A stretch of DNA of 64,000 bases, taken from positions 278,285 through 342,284 of the forward strand of contig NZ_CANLYK010000004.1 in assembly GCF_947495325.1 (NCBI RefSeq). The letters run 5' to 3'. Positions within the stretch are counted from its first letter, which is position 1. Each line of letters starts with the position of its first letter. Source of the DNA: an uncultured Allomuricauda sp. (GTDB lineage Bacteria; Bacteroidota; Bacteroidia; Flavobacteriales; Flavobacteriaceae). This document shows, piece by piece, positions 57,001-64,000 of this stretch. The translations under genes were made by a program, and so were the position numbers. The notes under the pieces are model-generated. The model was not told where the DNA came from, made no database searches, and worked only from the letters and a program-made list of their open reading frames with translations.

Positions 57001-57236
57001 ATCTTGAAAACGGACAACCTAAAGATGAGGCATTGCGACTTGCCAAATTAGATTACTTGAAAACCGCTGAAGGCAGGACACTGCACCCTCAATATTGGGC
57101 GGGTCTTATTTTAATGGGAAATACATCTCCTATTGAAATATCTCAACCCTTTCCATGGTTATGGGTTATTGGGGGAATCATTTTTATCCTTCTTTTGACA
57201 GTGTTTTTAAAAAAGAAAAGCTTTCAACAAAGTTGA
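54015..57236 (+). CDS. Exported TPR-CHAT protease-like protein
   Basis: 1073 residues. N-terminal signal (FLESKSLISIVCIFFSLYTNAQ), then many TPR-like helix pairs (about 60-620), then a CHAT domain (about 720-1035) with the caspase-like dyad His896 (HIGTHAE) and Cys946 (TACETG) and the typical GMISLAHAFNYAGSESILTSLWQID. A C-terminal TM helix (about 1045-1064) ends with a positive KKKSFQQS tail, so the bulk would face the periplasm. CHAT domains are cysteine peptidases of clan CD. It is the last gene of the sigma unit, with a terminator at its stop codon. Confidence 0.9.
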   Translation: MKFRGFFLESKSLISIVCIFFSLYTNAQENNKLEQIDSLIASDEFIAAQNTIQEEVQNTESTLLGHMVYPTGKIEFLQNPETKFEKALKLFSQIDSVKSSDSVLYQANLGMGLLYIDQGTVSNAQNYLETANALAKKLSDVTRMVESEFHLSELGLKLGDFGELVTRTDKAIKLIRKNKNIDFKLAPRIYNYKGALMHFSALPDSANYFFEKAIKAMDNTNPDPEQTDYLPGTIYGNWFLVKQSAGMFDDAMKFTLKSINHYNSFLKKTNNHPLTEKVHGNLTISYRNLGSLYYDLGQKEKAKQIALLGYKHAKKHFLKNTIQYFGAALMVGESLLYNTDLNEAEKFLEEARASLNSIPGNNYSYKANLYGVLGDLAYRKGTYSEAVTNFKRTIDAYRNSNEHGFSQNEVYATINLAKSYAYLENYDTAESTINATLSKVITFYGDDSYLANEVRIAKVKIVFDKKDYKGTIKLSNQILDSYESVTFNNAISKEFFSPNQLKLLLYLTKAKYETDSVKSAKSLNSTISFMNKALQSIEKRKSMVTSDEDANVLLENSQELFDFGKELYYRLYNKTKNKRYLNKLIELHESAIYHRIRTRLNLSKNQLAPESIRQEENEHRDSLNSFFNLDGETQFDVDEWENTLAAWQKHLSNIKEKYPRYYEMRYKSVVTPLSDLQNNIAHNTTLVRYLFLENNLIAVIIANDTMKIVPLSMDFSLDCINIVSNYQKNIDDVSECLYKLYLQLWKPIENNIDTKNIVIFPDRELFNLSFELLTPKKINSFGELVNSSLLNKNNIAYNYSLLLLEKNHRTLEFEDDFVAYSPTFNESMKEEYQLAIKDSIHLDKTYLTLLPQPFSADIAKRLSKRFDGESFLNENASKTVFSLTANEHKIIHIGTHAESNNTSPELSRLVFAKNVSDSTNINDNYLYAYEIYNQNLNSNLAILTACETGKPTYQPGEGMISLAHAFNYAGSESILTSLWQIDEQSSTKILGFFYSYLENGQPKDEALRLAKLDYLKTAEGRTLHPQYWAGLILMGNTSPIEISQPFPWLWVIGGIIFILLLTVFLKKKSFQQS

Positions 57237-57247
57237 AGGCTTTTTTT
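57211..57247 (+). terminator. Terminator overlapping the CHAT gene stop
   Basis: A-rich start, 11-pair stem AAGCTTTCAAC / GTTGAAGGCTT (one G-T pair) with loop AAA, then a T-run. The TGA stop (57234-57236) lies in the stem. Confidence 0.88.
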
Positions 57248-57846
57248 ATTGGTTAGTGGTTTCTAAATCCTATCATTTACCGAACCACAAAGTCAAATGG
57301 CTCATTCATTAAAGGAAACCCCCCATTCATTAGCTTAGGGGTTTTTGAGAACCAATTCCTCACTATAATTGTAGTATGCAATGCATTAAGGTGCAAGGTT
57401 CAATTCAATCATCTTATTGTAAACATACAGCGATTCACTTTTTTGAACTTTTGGTCCTATTAAAGTGTTTAGTTTAGTTGAGGATTCCATTACGCCAAGG
57501 AGTCTTTTAGAGACTCCTGGTAGTAATGGATTAAAACCTATTCTCCAAAACGATTTACTAATTTAATCATCCATTAAAAAAGAGTCACTGTTATAAAGTG
57601 ACTCTTTTACATTCCTAACAAATCGCTAATCTTCAATTATCTAATTATTAGTCCATTACATTTAATATTTTTTAACAATCGTCCTTAAATCAGTTATAAA
57701 CTGAACCTCTAAATCTATCAATTGAAATAGTGTTTTCATTCATTTCCCAGATATAAAACCACTTATTTGCCATCCCTTTGTTCTGCTATTAAAATAATTA
57801 TTAACAAGTACTTACCAGAAAATAGTAAGACCTCAAAAACCCAAAA
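57237..57846. other. Hairpin-rich spacer before the OmpA gene
   Basis: 610 bases with no supported gene. It holds three more hairpins after the CHAT terminator: 57316-57346 (AAACCCC/GGGGTTT with T-run), 57486-57530 (about 45 bases with an outer TCCATTA/TAATGGA and an inner AGGAGTC/GACTCCT), and 57578-57608 (12-base stem AAAAGAGTCACT with loop of seven and T-run). They may flank a small RNA. Confidence 0.55.
57578..57608 (+). terminator. Hairpin terminator in the spacer
   Basis: Perfect 12-pair stem AAAAGAGTCACT / AGTGACTCTTTT, seven-base loop. No annotated gene ends right before it, so it could close an unannotated transcript. Confidence 0.6.
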
Positions 57847-59982
57847 ATGTATTTTAAAAGACTAATACTGTTTGTAACATTCATTAGTATCGTAAACATT
57901 AGTAATGCCCAATCCTATGTTGGTTTTTTAACTGATAACTATAGCGGAGTTCATGGTATTATTTCCAACCCTTCAAATATTGTCGACTCTAGATTAAAAA
58001 TGGATATAAACCTTATCGGAACAAGTGCTTTCTTTGGAAACGATTATATTGGTTTTAACCTCAATAACGCTTTTAGTGATTTCAACAAAACTTTTGATGA
58101 GGCAGCAAGATTTCCCTCAGCCAACAATTCTATGGCTTGGAATATAGATGTATTAGGGCCAGCCGTAATGTTTAATCTAGATGAGAACAACTCACTTGCT
58201 TTCTTTACCAAAGGTAGGGCTTTTTTCAATGCCTATGATATTGATGGAAATTTATTGGAGAAAGAAGGTGGCTTTGATGAAGATGAGGATTTCCTAATTA
58301 ATGAAGGTGTAGTATCGGGTTCCTTTAATCTTTGGGCCGAAATCGGGATAACATATGCTCGCGTACTATTAAACAAGGAACAACATTTTTTAAAAGGTGG
58401 TATTTCTGTAAAATACCTCCAAAGTGCAGGACATTCCTACATATTTTCTGATGGCTTATCAGTAAACTATGACGCGGACAGTAGATTGGTAGAAACTTCA
58501 GGCGAATTGATTTTTGCAAACTCTTCCACTTCCGATGAGGGAGGTAATTTTGACATAAACAATGGAAATGGATTTGCTGCAGACATTGGATTCACTTACG
58601 AATGGAGACCAGACCATGCAAATTACTCCAAGTTGGATGCCAATGGGAATTCTATAATAAATAAAGGTAAAAACAAGTACAAATTAAAATTTGGCGCTTC
58701 AGTTACCGATATTGGGCAAATAAAAAACTCCAATGGAAGGGAAAGCACTTACGACCTTAATAAAACCCAAGATATTGACAGTTTTGATGGTACGGACTTG
58801 GAGGAAGCCTTGGAACAAAATTTTGACCTTATATCCACTACTCCATCCCTAAACTCAATTATGCCCGCCGCTCTTCATACCAATATGGATTGGAACATCA
58901 ATTCGAAATTTTATCTGAACACCAATCTAGATATGCCATTGACAGCAAGAAACAATATAAATGCCAATAGGATCATGAGCCAGGTTTCGTTGACTCCCAG
59001 ATACGAGAGTACCTTGTTCAGTGTATACTCACCTGTAAGCGTAGTCCAATATGCAGGTTTACAATGGGGAGCAGGGTTCAGGTTCGGACCTGTTTATATG
59101 GGATCTGGATCAATTATGTCCGCTCTTGTTGGTAAGAACACAAAATCCATTGACCTATATGCGGGTCTCAAAATACCATTTTATCAGAACAAATTAAAAG
59201 ATAAGGACGGAGACGGCATCCAAGACAAATTGGATGACTGCCCAGAAACGCCTGGTCCGGTCGAAAACCAAGGATGCCCTTGGAAAGATTCCGATGGCGA
59301 TGGAATTCTGGATAAAGATGACGATTGCCCCCAGAAGGCAGGCCCGCAAGAAAACAATGGGTGTCCATGGAAAGATTCTGATAGTGATGGTATACTCGAT
59401 AAAGATGACCATTGTCCAAACATAGCTGGAGCAAAAGAACATAATGGATGTCCAGACAGTGATTCAGATGGAATTATGGATAAAGAGGACCGATGTCCCA
59501 ATACCCCAGGACCTATTGAAAATGAGGGATGTCCAGACAGAGATGGGGATACACTAGTGGATATAGACGATTCCTGTCCAACCCTTGCCGGACCCATAAG
59601 CAATAGAGGCTGTCCAGAAGTAACCCGGGAAGTTCAAAAACAATTGAATGATTATGCCAAGACCATCTTGTTTGATACCGGGAAGTCCACTATTAAAACA
59701 GAATCACTTTCGGTAATGGTTGATATCATCCAGATTTTGAGGGAATATCCAAATGCAAATTTCACTGTGGAAGGTCATACCGACAGCGTGGGAAGTTCCA
59801 TCAGCAACCAAAGACTATCTGAAGCCCGTGCAAACGCCATTAGAGATTTCCTAATAAACGAAGGCATTAAAACCAATAGGCTTTCTGCCAAAGGTTTGGG
59901 TGAAGATAAACCAATAGCTTCAAACTCTACAAAAGCTGGAAGAAAACAAAATAGAAGAGTAGAAATAAACCTAATAAAATAA
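57847..59982 (+). CDS. DUF5723 / TSP3-repeat / OmpA-family outer membrane protein
   Basis: 711 residues with signal peptide ([21 protein letters not shown]). Residues about 25-445 are a beta-rich DUF5723-type domain beginning [26 protein letters not shown]. Residues about 452-590 contain five calcium-binding TSP3 repeats (DxDGDGIxDxxDxCP type), and about 600-711 an OmpA C-terminal peptidoglycan-binding domain ([44 protein letters not shown]). It probably links the outer membrane to the cell wall. Confidence 0.92.
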   Translation: MYFKRLILFVTFISIVNISNAQSYVGFLTDNYSGVHGIISNPSNIVDSRLKMDINLIGTSAFFGNDYIGFNLNNAFSDFNKTFDEAARFPSANNSMAWNIDVLGPAVMFNLDENNSLAFFTKGRAFFNAYDIDGNLLEKEGGFDEDEDFLINEGVVSGSFNLWAEIGITYARVLLNKEQHFLKGGISVKYLQSAGHSYIFSDGLSVNYDADSRLVETSGELIFANSSTSDEGGNFDINNGNGFAADIGFTYEWRPDHANYSKLDANGNSIINKGKNKYKLKFGASVTDIGQIKNSNGRESTYDLNKTQDIDSFDGTDLEEALEQNFDLISTTPSLNSIMPAALHTNMDWNINSKFYLNTNLDMPLTARNNINANRIMSQVSLTPRYESTLFSVYSPVSVVQYAGLQWGAGFRFGPVYMGSGSIMSALVGKNTKSIDLYAGLKIPFYQNKLKDKDGDGIQDKLDDCPETPGPVENQGCPWKDSDGDGILDKDDDCPQKAGPQENNGCPWKDSDSDGILDKDDHCPNIAGAKEHNGCPDSDSDGIMDKEDRCPNTPGPIENEGCPDRDGDTLVDIDDSCPTLAGPISNRGCPEVTREVQKQLNDYAKTILFDTGKSTIKTESLSVMVDIIQILREYPNANFTVEGHTDSVGSSISNQRLSEARANAIRDFLINEGIKTNRLSAKGLGEDKPIASNSTKAGRKQNRRVEINLIK

Positions 59983-60317
59983 CAGTCTTGTACATAGAGT
60001 TATGATTGATTAAGCATATAATAAGTTTTGGTAAAACTCTCAATTAATTATTTCTAGTATAGGAATAGCTATGCCCCCGGGAAATTTCCTCCCGGGGGCA
60101 TTTAGTTCCAATATATGTTATAGCACATGGCTAGACAATTCTCAAATTGTTGTGAATTTAGGTTTTGGAAATCTATTCATTTTAGCCTTTCGTCAATTGT
60201 AAACACGTATAGGTTAATTATATACCCCTCCATTACCATTAAGTAATTTACTTTATAACTATCAAGAATGTCTTGTTTTTTTCTTCTGCGGAAAAGCATG
60301 AGTAAACCTACTTGCTT
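59983..60317. other. Spacer before the large Ig-repeat gene
   Basis: 335 bases without a supported gene. The only clear feature is the GC-rich hairpin at 60071-60101. No exact TAnnTTTG element before the next ATG. Confidence 0.6.
60071..60101. terminator. Strong GC-rich hairpin after the OmpA gene
   Basis: Perfect 12-pair stem ATGCCCCCGGGA / TCCCGGGGGCAT with loop AATTTCC. It stands out in an A+T-rich spacer. The following T-run is short (TTTAG), so a terminator role is likely but unproven. Confidence 0.6.
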
Positions 60318-63300
60318 ATGACTAAATATCTACATTTCAACAAAGCATCCGGTTTAAGAAAACCGAAAACCGCGTTTAATTCTTTTCTTCGATATGCGGC
60401 GATAGTATTTTTCCTTTTTGGTCTAGGAACCTCAATCTACGGACAAACAAGAAATGATACTTGGTTTAGGGCAGGGAAAGCTGTTAATGCTGACCCAAAT
60501 GACGCTATGTTTGCTCCTCCTGGTCCTCCGTTCTATGATCCTTTACCAGGTGTGCCAGGTACTTTTGCCAATCCTGGTGGAGATGAGACAACAGTGACTA
60601 CTTGGTTTGATATCGTCGATTTTGAATCACAAGATGCCATTCCACATCCAGCAGCTCTTGGAGATTACCCCAATATGTGGAATGCTGCTAATCCTGGTTT
60701 TAGGTATTCAGTAGGAGGCGGTCATCTTCATCCTACTGGAACAGTGCCGGGGTTACCTACTTTTGGTAGAAGTGTCACGGACAACATTAATTTTAATCCT
60801 GTTATTCAATTTGATGGAGCTGGGAACGGTCAAGCGCTGCATTTCCATTCCGTTGCCAGAGAAGATGTAGCTGTATTTATAGTATTTAAAGCTGTTGGCG
60901 CCGGAAACTCTGCAGAAACACAACGATTGTTGTTTGGGGGAGCAGTGGATACCTTGCATACCTCTGCCAGTCAAAACCAATGGGCAGGGAATCTTTCTTT
61001 GGGAATTGCGGACAATAACCGTTTCTCTGTTGGCAGAACATGGTATACAGGCCCACGAAGCCCTTACAATTCTGCCAATAACCAATCATTTTTTCAAAGC
61101 GGCACTATTAATCTTTTGGGCGAGCCTACCATTGGAGCATTCATTAGAACAACAGATGTTGATCAAGAAACACTCGACACCTTTGTAAATGGTATTACGG
61201 ATATTCACGTAATAAGATCAGGAGATCCATTTTTTGATAATCCCCTTTTTGATTACAACAGGCTGGGCAAACATTTTAATAGTAGCACTTCCGATTATAA
61301 CCTTACAGGAGATATTGCAGAGGTTTTAGTGTTAGACGTTGAAACGCTGAATCCGATAACTAACAATATAAGACAGCGTGTAGAAAGCTATTTGGCCGTT
61401 AAATATGGAATTACCCTAACAAACGACAACCAATTAGGCAGCATAGTTGGAAACGGCACATATGATTATCTCGCTGCTGATGGTACCATAATTTGGACTT
61501 CGGATGTCACGTACATGCATGATATTGCAGGAATTGGTGTTGATCGACATGGAAGTGTTGGTGCACTGGATTACAGGTTATGGTATGATCTAGATCAACG
61601 AATTTCCAAGAGTGTTAATAGCGATGCCATAGTTACCGTTTCCACAAACACGGATTTTAGTACGGATAATTTAGATTTGACCCGCACCCGTATTTCTGGG
61701 GATGGATTTTCCCTTGACCATAATTATTTACTGTGGGCAAACAATGATTTGTCCATAAATGCGACCACTTCTGGTGTTCCCCCTGGAATCACCCACAAAC
61801 TTTCAAGACAATGGATGGTGCAGCCAACACGAACCGCTGCAAATCCAATTTCCGATGTAAGCATACGTGTGGATTTGTCAGGTTCCGATATTTTAAGCTT
61901 TGGTGACTGTGTTGTATTATTGATAGATGAAGATGGCACTGGGGATTTTGCCGATGGAGGAACCATAAGAAAGGTAGTTGCCTCCAGTATTGACGGTTCT
62001 AGCAACGCCTATTTTGATGGAATCACCTTTTCAGAAAGTATTGATGAGATTTTTACCGTAGGAATAGAAGTACTAAATCCTGGGGACGACACCACTATCG
62101 ATATTTGCATAGGAGATGCTACGCTCTATGACCTTACTTCACAGCTTAATGGCTCACCCGACTCGGGAGGTACTTGGACCGACTTGGACGATGCATTCGG
62201 TAATGGTGCAAACACTGTTATAACAGACCCTGCAAGCGTAGACTTCTCTTCTCTTGCAGTAGATATTTATCGTTTTAACTATACCTTATCGAATAGCCTC
62301 ATGTCATGCCCTGATGAAACGGCAACACTTACCATAAATATTGTCGATCCCACTGTCAATGCAGGTGATAATGCAAGCATCTGTGGTTTAACAGACCATG
62401 ACATACAAAATGCAAGTGCAAGTGGTCATGACAGTTTCACTTGGTCAATAATCTCTGGCGCCGCAGGTGGGTTACTACTCGATGACGACACTTTGAATCC
62501 TACCTACCGACCCGTTTTTGGTGACTTAGGCACCACTGTAATCATACGATTGGAAGTTGCTAATTCTGCTGGCTGTAATGCTAGTGACACTGTTGAATTA
62601 AGTTATATAGACCAGCCCACTGCTGATGCTGGAACTGGCGGTACGGTTTGTGGTATTGGTATTGGCAACGCTTTTAACACCAGTGCCGTTGCCGCGATAG
62701 GTATGGGAACATGGACCAATGAGAGCCCGCTTGTCGGTACTGCTACCTTTGGCAACACCAACGATGAGACTACCACTATCACTGTGGATACCCCAGGCAT
62801 CTATACCTTTAAGTGGACTGATGTCAACGGGATATGCTCCGACTTCGACGAGATAAGCGTGACCTTCGATGCACAACCCACTGCGGATGCTCATGAGCCG
62901 GCCGTCACAACTGATTTCCAAGAGTGTGGACTTACCCATGAGGTCGATGCACTGGATGCCATCGGAACCGGAACATGGACACTGGTTTCGGGACCGGGCA
63001 CACTCTCCTTCGAAACCGACGAAAACGATTCAGAACAGACCCTTACCGTCAGCACCTACGGAAGCTATACCTTCAGGTGGACCGATGTGAATGGTAGCTG
63101 CTCCAGCTCTAATGACATAAACGTCGATTTCTACGAGGACCCTACTGTGGCCAACGCAGGCTCGGACATCGTCCAGTGTGGCAACGACTCGTTCAACATG
63201 GCTGCGAACACTCCTGTAGTCGGCACTGGTACATGGAATGTGTTCATTGGCCCTGTAGGGGTCACGATAGCCAATGTCAATGACCCCTCCACAATGGTCA

Positions 63301-64000
63301 CCGGCCTTGCGCCAAGCTCTTCGGCTACCTTGAGATGGACGATTGCCAACGGCGCCTGTCTGGGTTCTTTTGACGATGTTACGATTACTAACAACCTTCT
63401 GCCATCCATCTCCGTGGACACATTCTCACATCCTACCACCTGTGGGGGAAATGACGGAAGCATAGACCTACTCTTCTTCAACGTGCCCGATGGCCTGTAC
63501 ACCATAATACATGACAGTGGGAACTTCCCCAATGTCAATGTAAGCTCTTCAAGCGCTACGGTCATCGGACTTTCCGCAGGTAACTACAACAACCTTAGGG
63601 TAACGATGAATGGATGTACTTCCACCGAAGACCCCGATGTTTCATTGGTTGATCCTACTTCTCCAAATACTGGTCTTGGCGTGAGTGCTGAGAACGACCT
63701 CATTTGTGTGAATACGGCAACCAATATACGTGTAGAAAATTCAGAACTTGGTGTCAGCTACCAACTGCGTAATGATGCCGACAATAGCGATGTCGGGCTT
63801 GCAGTTATAGGAAGTGGTTTCGCGATCGACCTGCCCACAGGCAACCTATCCGCCACCACTACTTTCAACGTGCTGGCCACTAGTGCTGGGGGAATGTGCT
63901 CAGCTGAACTCACCAATACTGTTACCATTACCGTCAACGATACCACGGACCCGACGGCCTCCGATCCCCTGCCCATAATCGTACAGTGCAGCGCCGATGT
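60318..64000 (+). CDS. Very large Ig-repeat surface protein, partial
   Basis: Open from ATG 60318 to the right edge, at least 1227 residues. A hydrophobic signal segment (YAAIVFFLFGLGTSIYG, about 26-42) is preceded by an unusually long basic N-region. Next comes a T9SS-typical concanavalin/DUF8202-like region (VESYLAVKYGITLTNDN, GTIIWTSDVTYMHDIAGIGVDRHG), then from about residue 600 tandem PKD/Ig-like repeats each with an early Cys, a central GTWT and a closing Cys. The last visible residues begin an HYR-like repeat (TASDPLPIIVQC). G+C rises in the repeats. Probably a secreted adhesin or gliding surface protein with a T9SS signal beyond the window. Confidence 0.85.
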   Translation, partial: MTKYLHFNKASGLRKPKTAFNSFLRYAAIVFFLFGLGTSIYGQTRNDTWFRAGKAVNADPNDAMFAPPGPPFYDPLPGVPGTFANPGGDETTVTTWFDIVDFESQDAIPHPAALGDYPNMWNAANPGFRYSVGGGHLHPTGTVPGLPTFGRSVTDNINFNPVIQFDGAGNGQALHFHSVAREDVAVFIVFKAVGAGNSAETQRLLFGGAVDTLHTSASQNQWAGNLSLGIADNNRFSVGRTWYTGPRSPYNSANNQSFFQSGTINLLGEPTIGAFIRTTDVDQETLDTFVNGITDIHVIRSGDPFFDNPLFDYNRLGKHFNSSTSDYNLTGDIAEVLVLDVETLNPITNNIRQRVESYLAVKYGITLTNDNQLGSIVGNGTYDYLAADGTIIWTSDVTYMHDIAGIGVDRHGSVGALDYRLWYDLDQRISKSVNSDAIVTVSTNTDFSTDNLDLTRTRISGDGFSLDHNYLLWANNDLSINATTSGVPPGITHKLSRQWMVQPTRTAANPISDVSIRVDLSGSDILSFGDCVVLLIDEDGTGDFADGGTIRKVVASSIDGSSNAYFDGITFSESIDEIFTVGIEVLNPGDDTTIDICIGDATLYDLTSQLNGSPDSGGTWTDLDDAFGNGANTVITDPASVDFSSLAVDIYRFNYTLSNSLMSCPDETATLTINIVDPTVNAGDNASICGLTDHDIQNASASGHDSFTWSIISGAAGGLLLDDDTLNPTYRPVFGDLGTTVIIRLEVANSAGCNASDTVELSYIDQPTADAGTGGTVCGIGIGNAFNTSAVAAIGMGTWTNESPLVGTATFGNTNDETTTITVDTPGIYTFKWTDVNGICSDFDEISVTFDAQPTADAHEPAVTTDFQECGLTHEVDALDAIGTGTWTLVSGPGTLSFETDENDSEQTLTVSTYGSYTFRWTDVNGSCSSSNDINVDFYEDPTVANAGSDIVQCGNDSFNMAANTPVVGTGTWNVFIGPVGVTIANVNDPSTMVTGLAPSSSATLRWTIANGACLGSFDDVTITNNLLPSISVDTFSHPTTCGGNDGSIDLLFFNVPDGLYTIIHDSGNFPNVNVSSSSATVIGLSAGNYNNLRVTMNGCTSTEDPDVSLVDPTSPNTGLGVSAENDLICVNTATNIRVENSELGVSYQLRNDADNSDVGLAVIGSGFAIDLPTGNLSATTTFNVLATSAGGMCSAELTNTVTITVNDTTDPTASDPLPIIVQCSAD

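Noticed and set aside
59184..59603. Open frame antisense to the TSP3 repeats
   Set aside because: Arises from repeated Asp/Gly codons on the other strand; the sense strand encodes a complete OmpA-family protein.
59200..59610. Direct repeats that could suggest a CRISPR array
   Set aside because: They are codon-level repeats of calcium-binding TSP3 units in frame within a gene, with no constant-length spacers.
60753..61085. Open frame on the minus strand inside the Ig-repeat gene
   Set aside because: The plus strand is open for more than 3.6 kb with signal peptide and domain features; the minus frame is a shadow.

Overview
The window reads as chromosomal DNA of a marine-type member of the Flavobacteriaceae (Bacteroidota). 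Support for this: low G+C, promoters of the TTG-N19/20-TAnnTTTG type (clearest before the Asp tRNA and rpsP), lipoproteins and T9SS-style Ig-repeat surface proteins, a DnaE with a fused N-terminal exonuclease, a DUF5723-TSP3-OmpA protein, and the trmN6/rimM/rpsP/dnaE neighbourhood. I cannot name the species.

Region 1 (1-7.9 kb, all minus strand) is an exopolysaccharide locus: a Wzy/O-antigen-ligase-like protein (cut by the left edge), a Wzx-type flippase, a GumC/Wzz-type copolymerase with a degenerate kinase domain, a half-length TolC-like protein, a pseudo-receiver fused to an initiating sugar transferase, a stand-alone receiver, a GT2 glycosyltransferase and a STAS protein. Region 2 (8.0-14.6 kb, same strand) directly upstream is a dense phosphorelay: a CheY-like receiver, an H-NOX haem protein, a multi-PAS histidine kinase, a FIST (NosP-type) sensor, a second histidine kinase, an Hpt protein and a LytTR response regulator. 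Both classes of candidate bacterial nitric oxide sensor thus sit next to polysaccharide genes, suggesting a gas-responsive switch for capsule or biofilm.

Region 3 (14.7-22.5 kb) is mixed housekeeping: hemW, ruvC, a cyclase, small DUF proteins, a BlaI/BlaR1-TonB pair with three operator copies, DUF456 and a nitroreductase. Region 4 (22.6-29.3 kb) is histidine degradation (hutH-I-U-G) with a divergent LysR regulator. Region 5 (29.5-35.2 kb) is xylose use (xylB, xylA, a sodium/sugar symporter, a LacI-type regulator) with an overlapping palindromic operator. Region 6 (35.2-48.4 kb) holds umuC/umuD, a glutaryl-CoA dehydrogenase, trmN6, an outer membrane barrel, rimM, rpsP with a long acidic tail, dnaE, a seven-haem cytochrome, thioredoxin, a DUF58 protein and tRNA-Asp.

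Region 7 (48.8-57.2 kb) holds two lipoproteins, then an ECF sigma factor, a membrane TPR protein with an anti-sigma-like N-terminus, and an exported TPR-CHAT protein with an intact His/Cys dyad, in one overlapping unit. This looks like a protease-controlled sigma switch. Region 8 (57.2-64 kb) has a hairpin-rich spacer, a DUF5723-TSP3-OmpA protein, and the start of a very large Ig-repeat surface protein whose composition shifts to high G+C toward the right edge, where it is cut.
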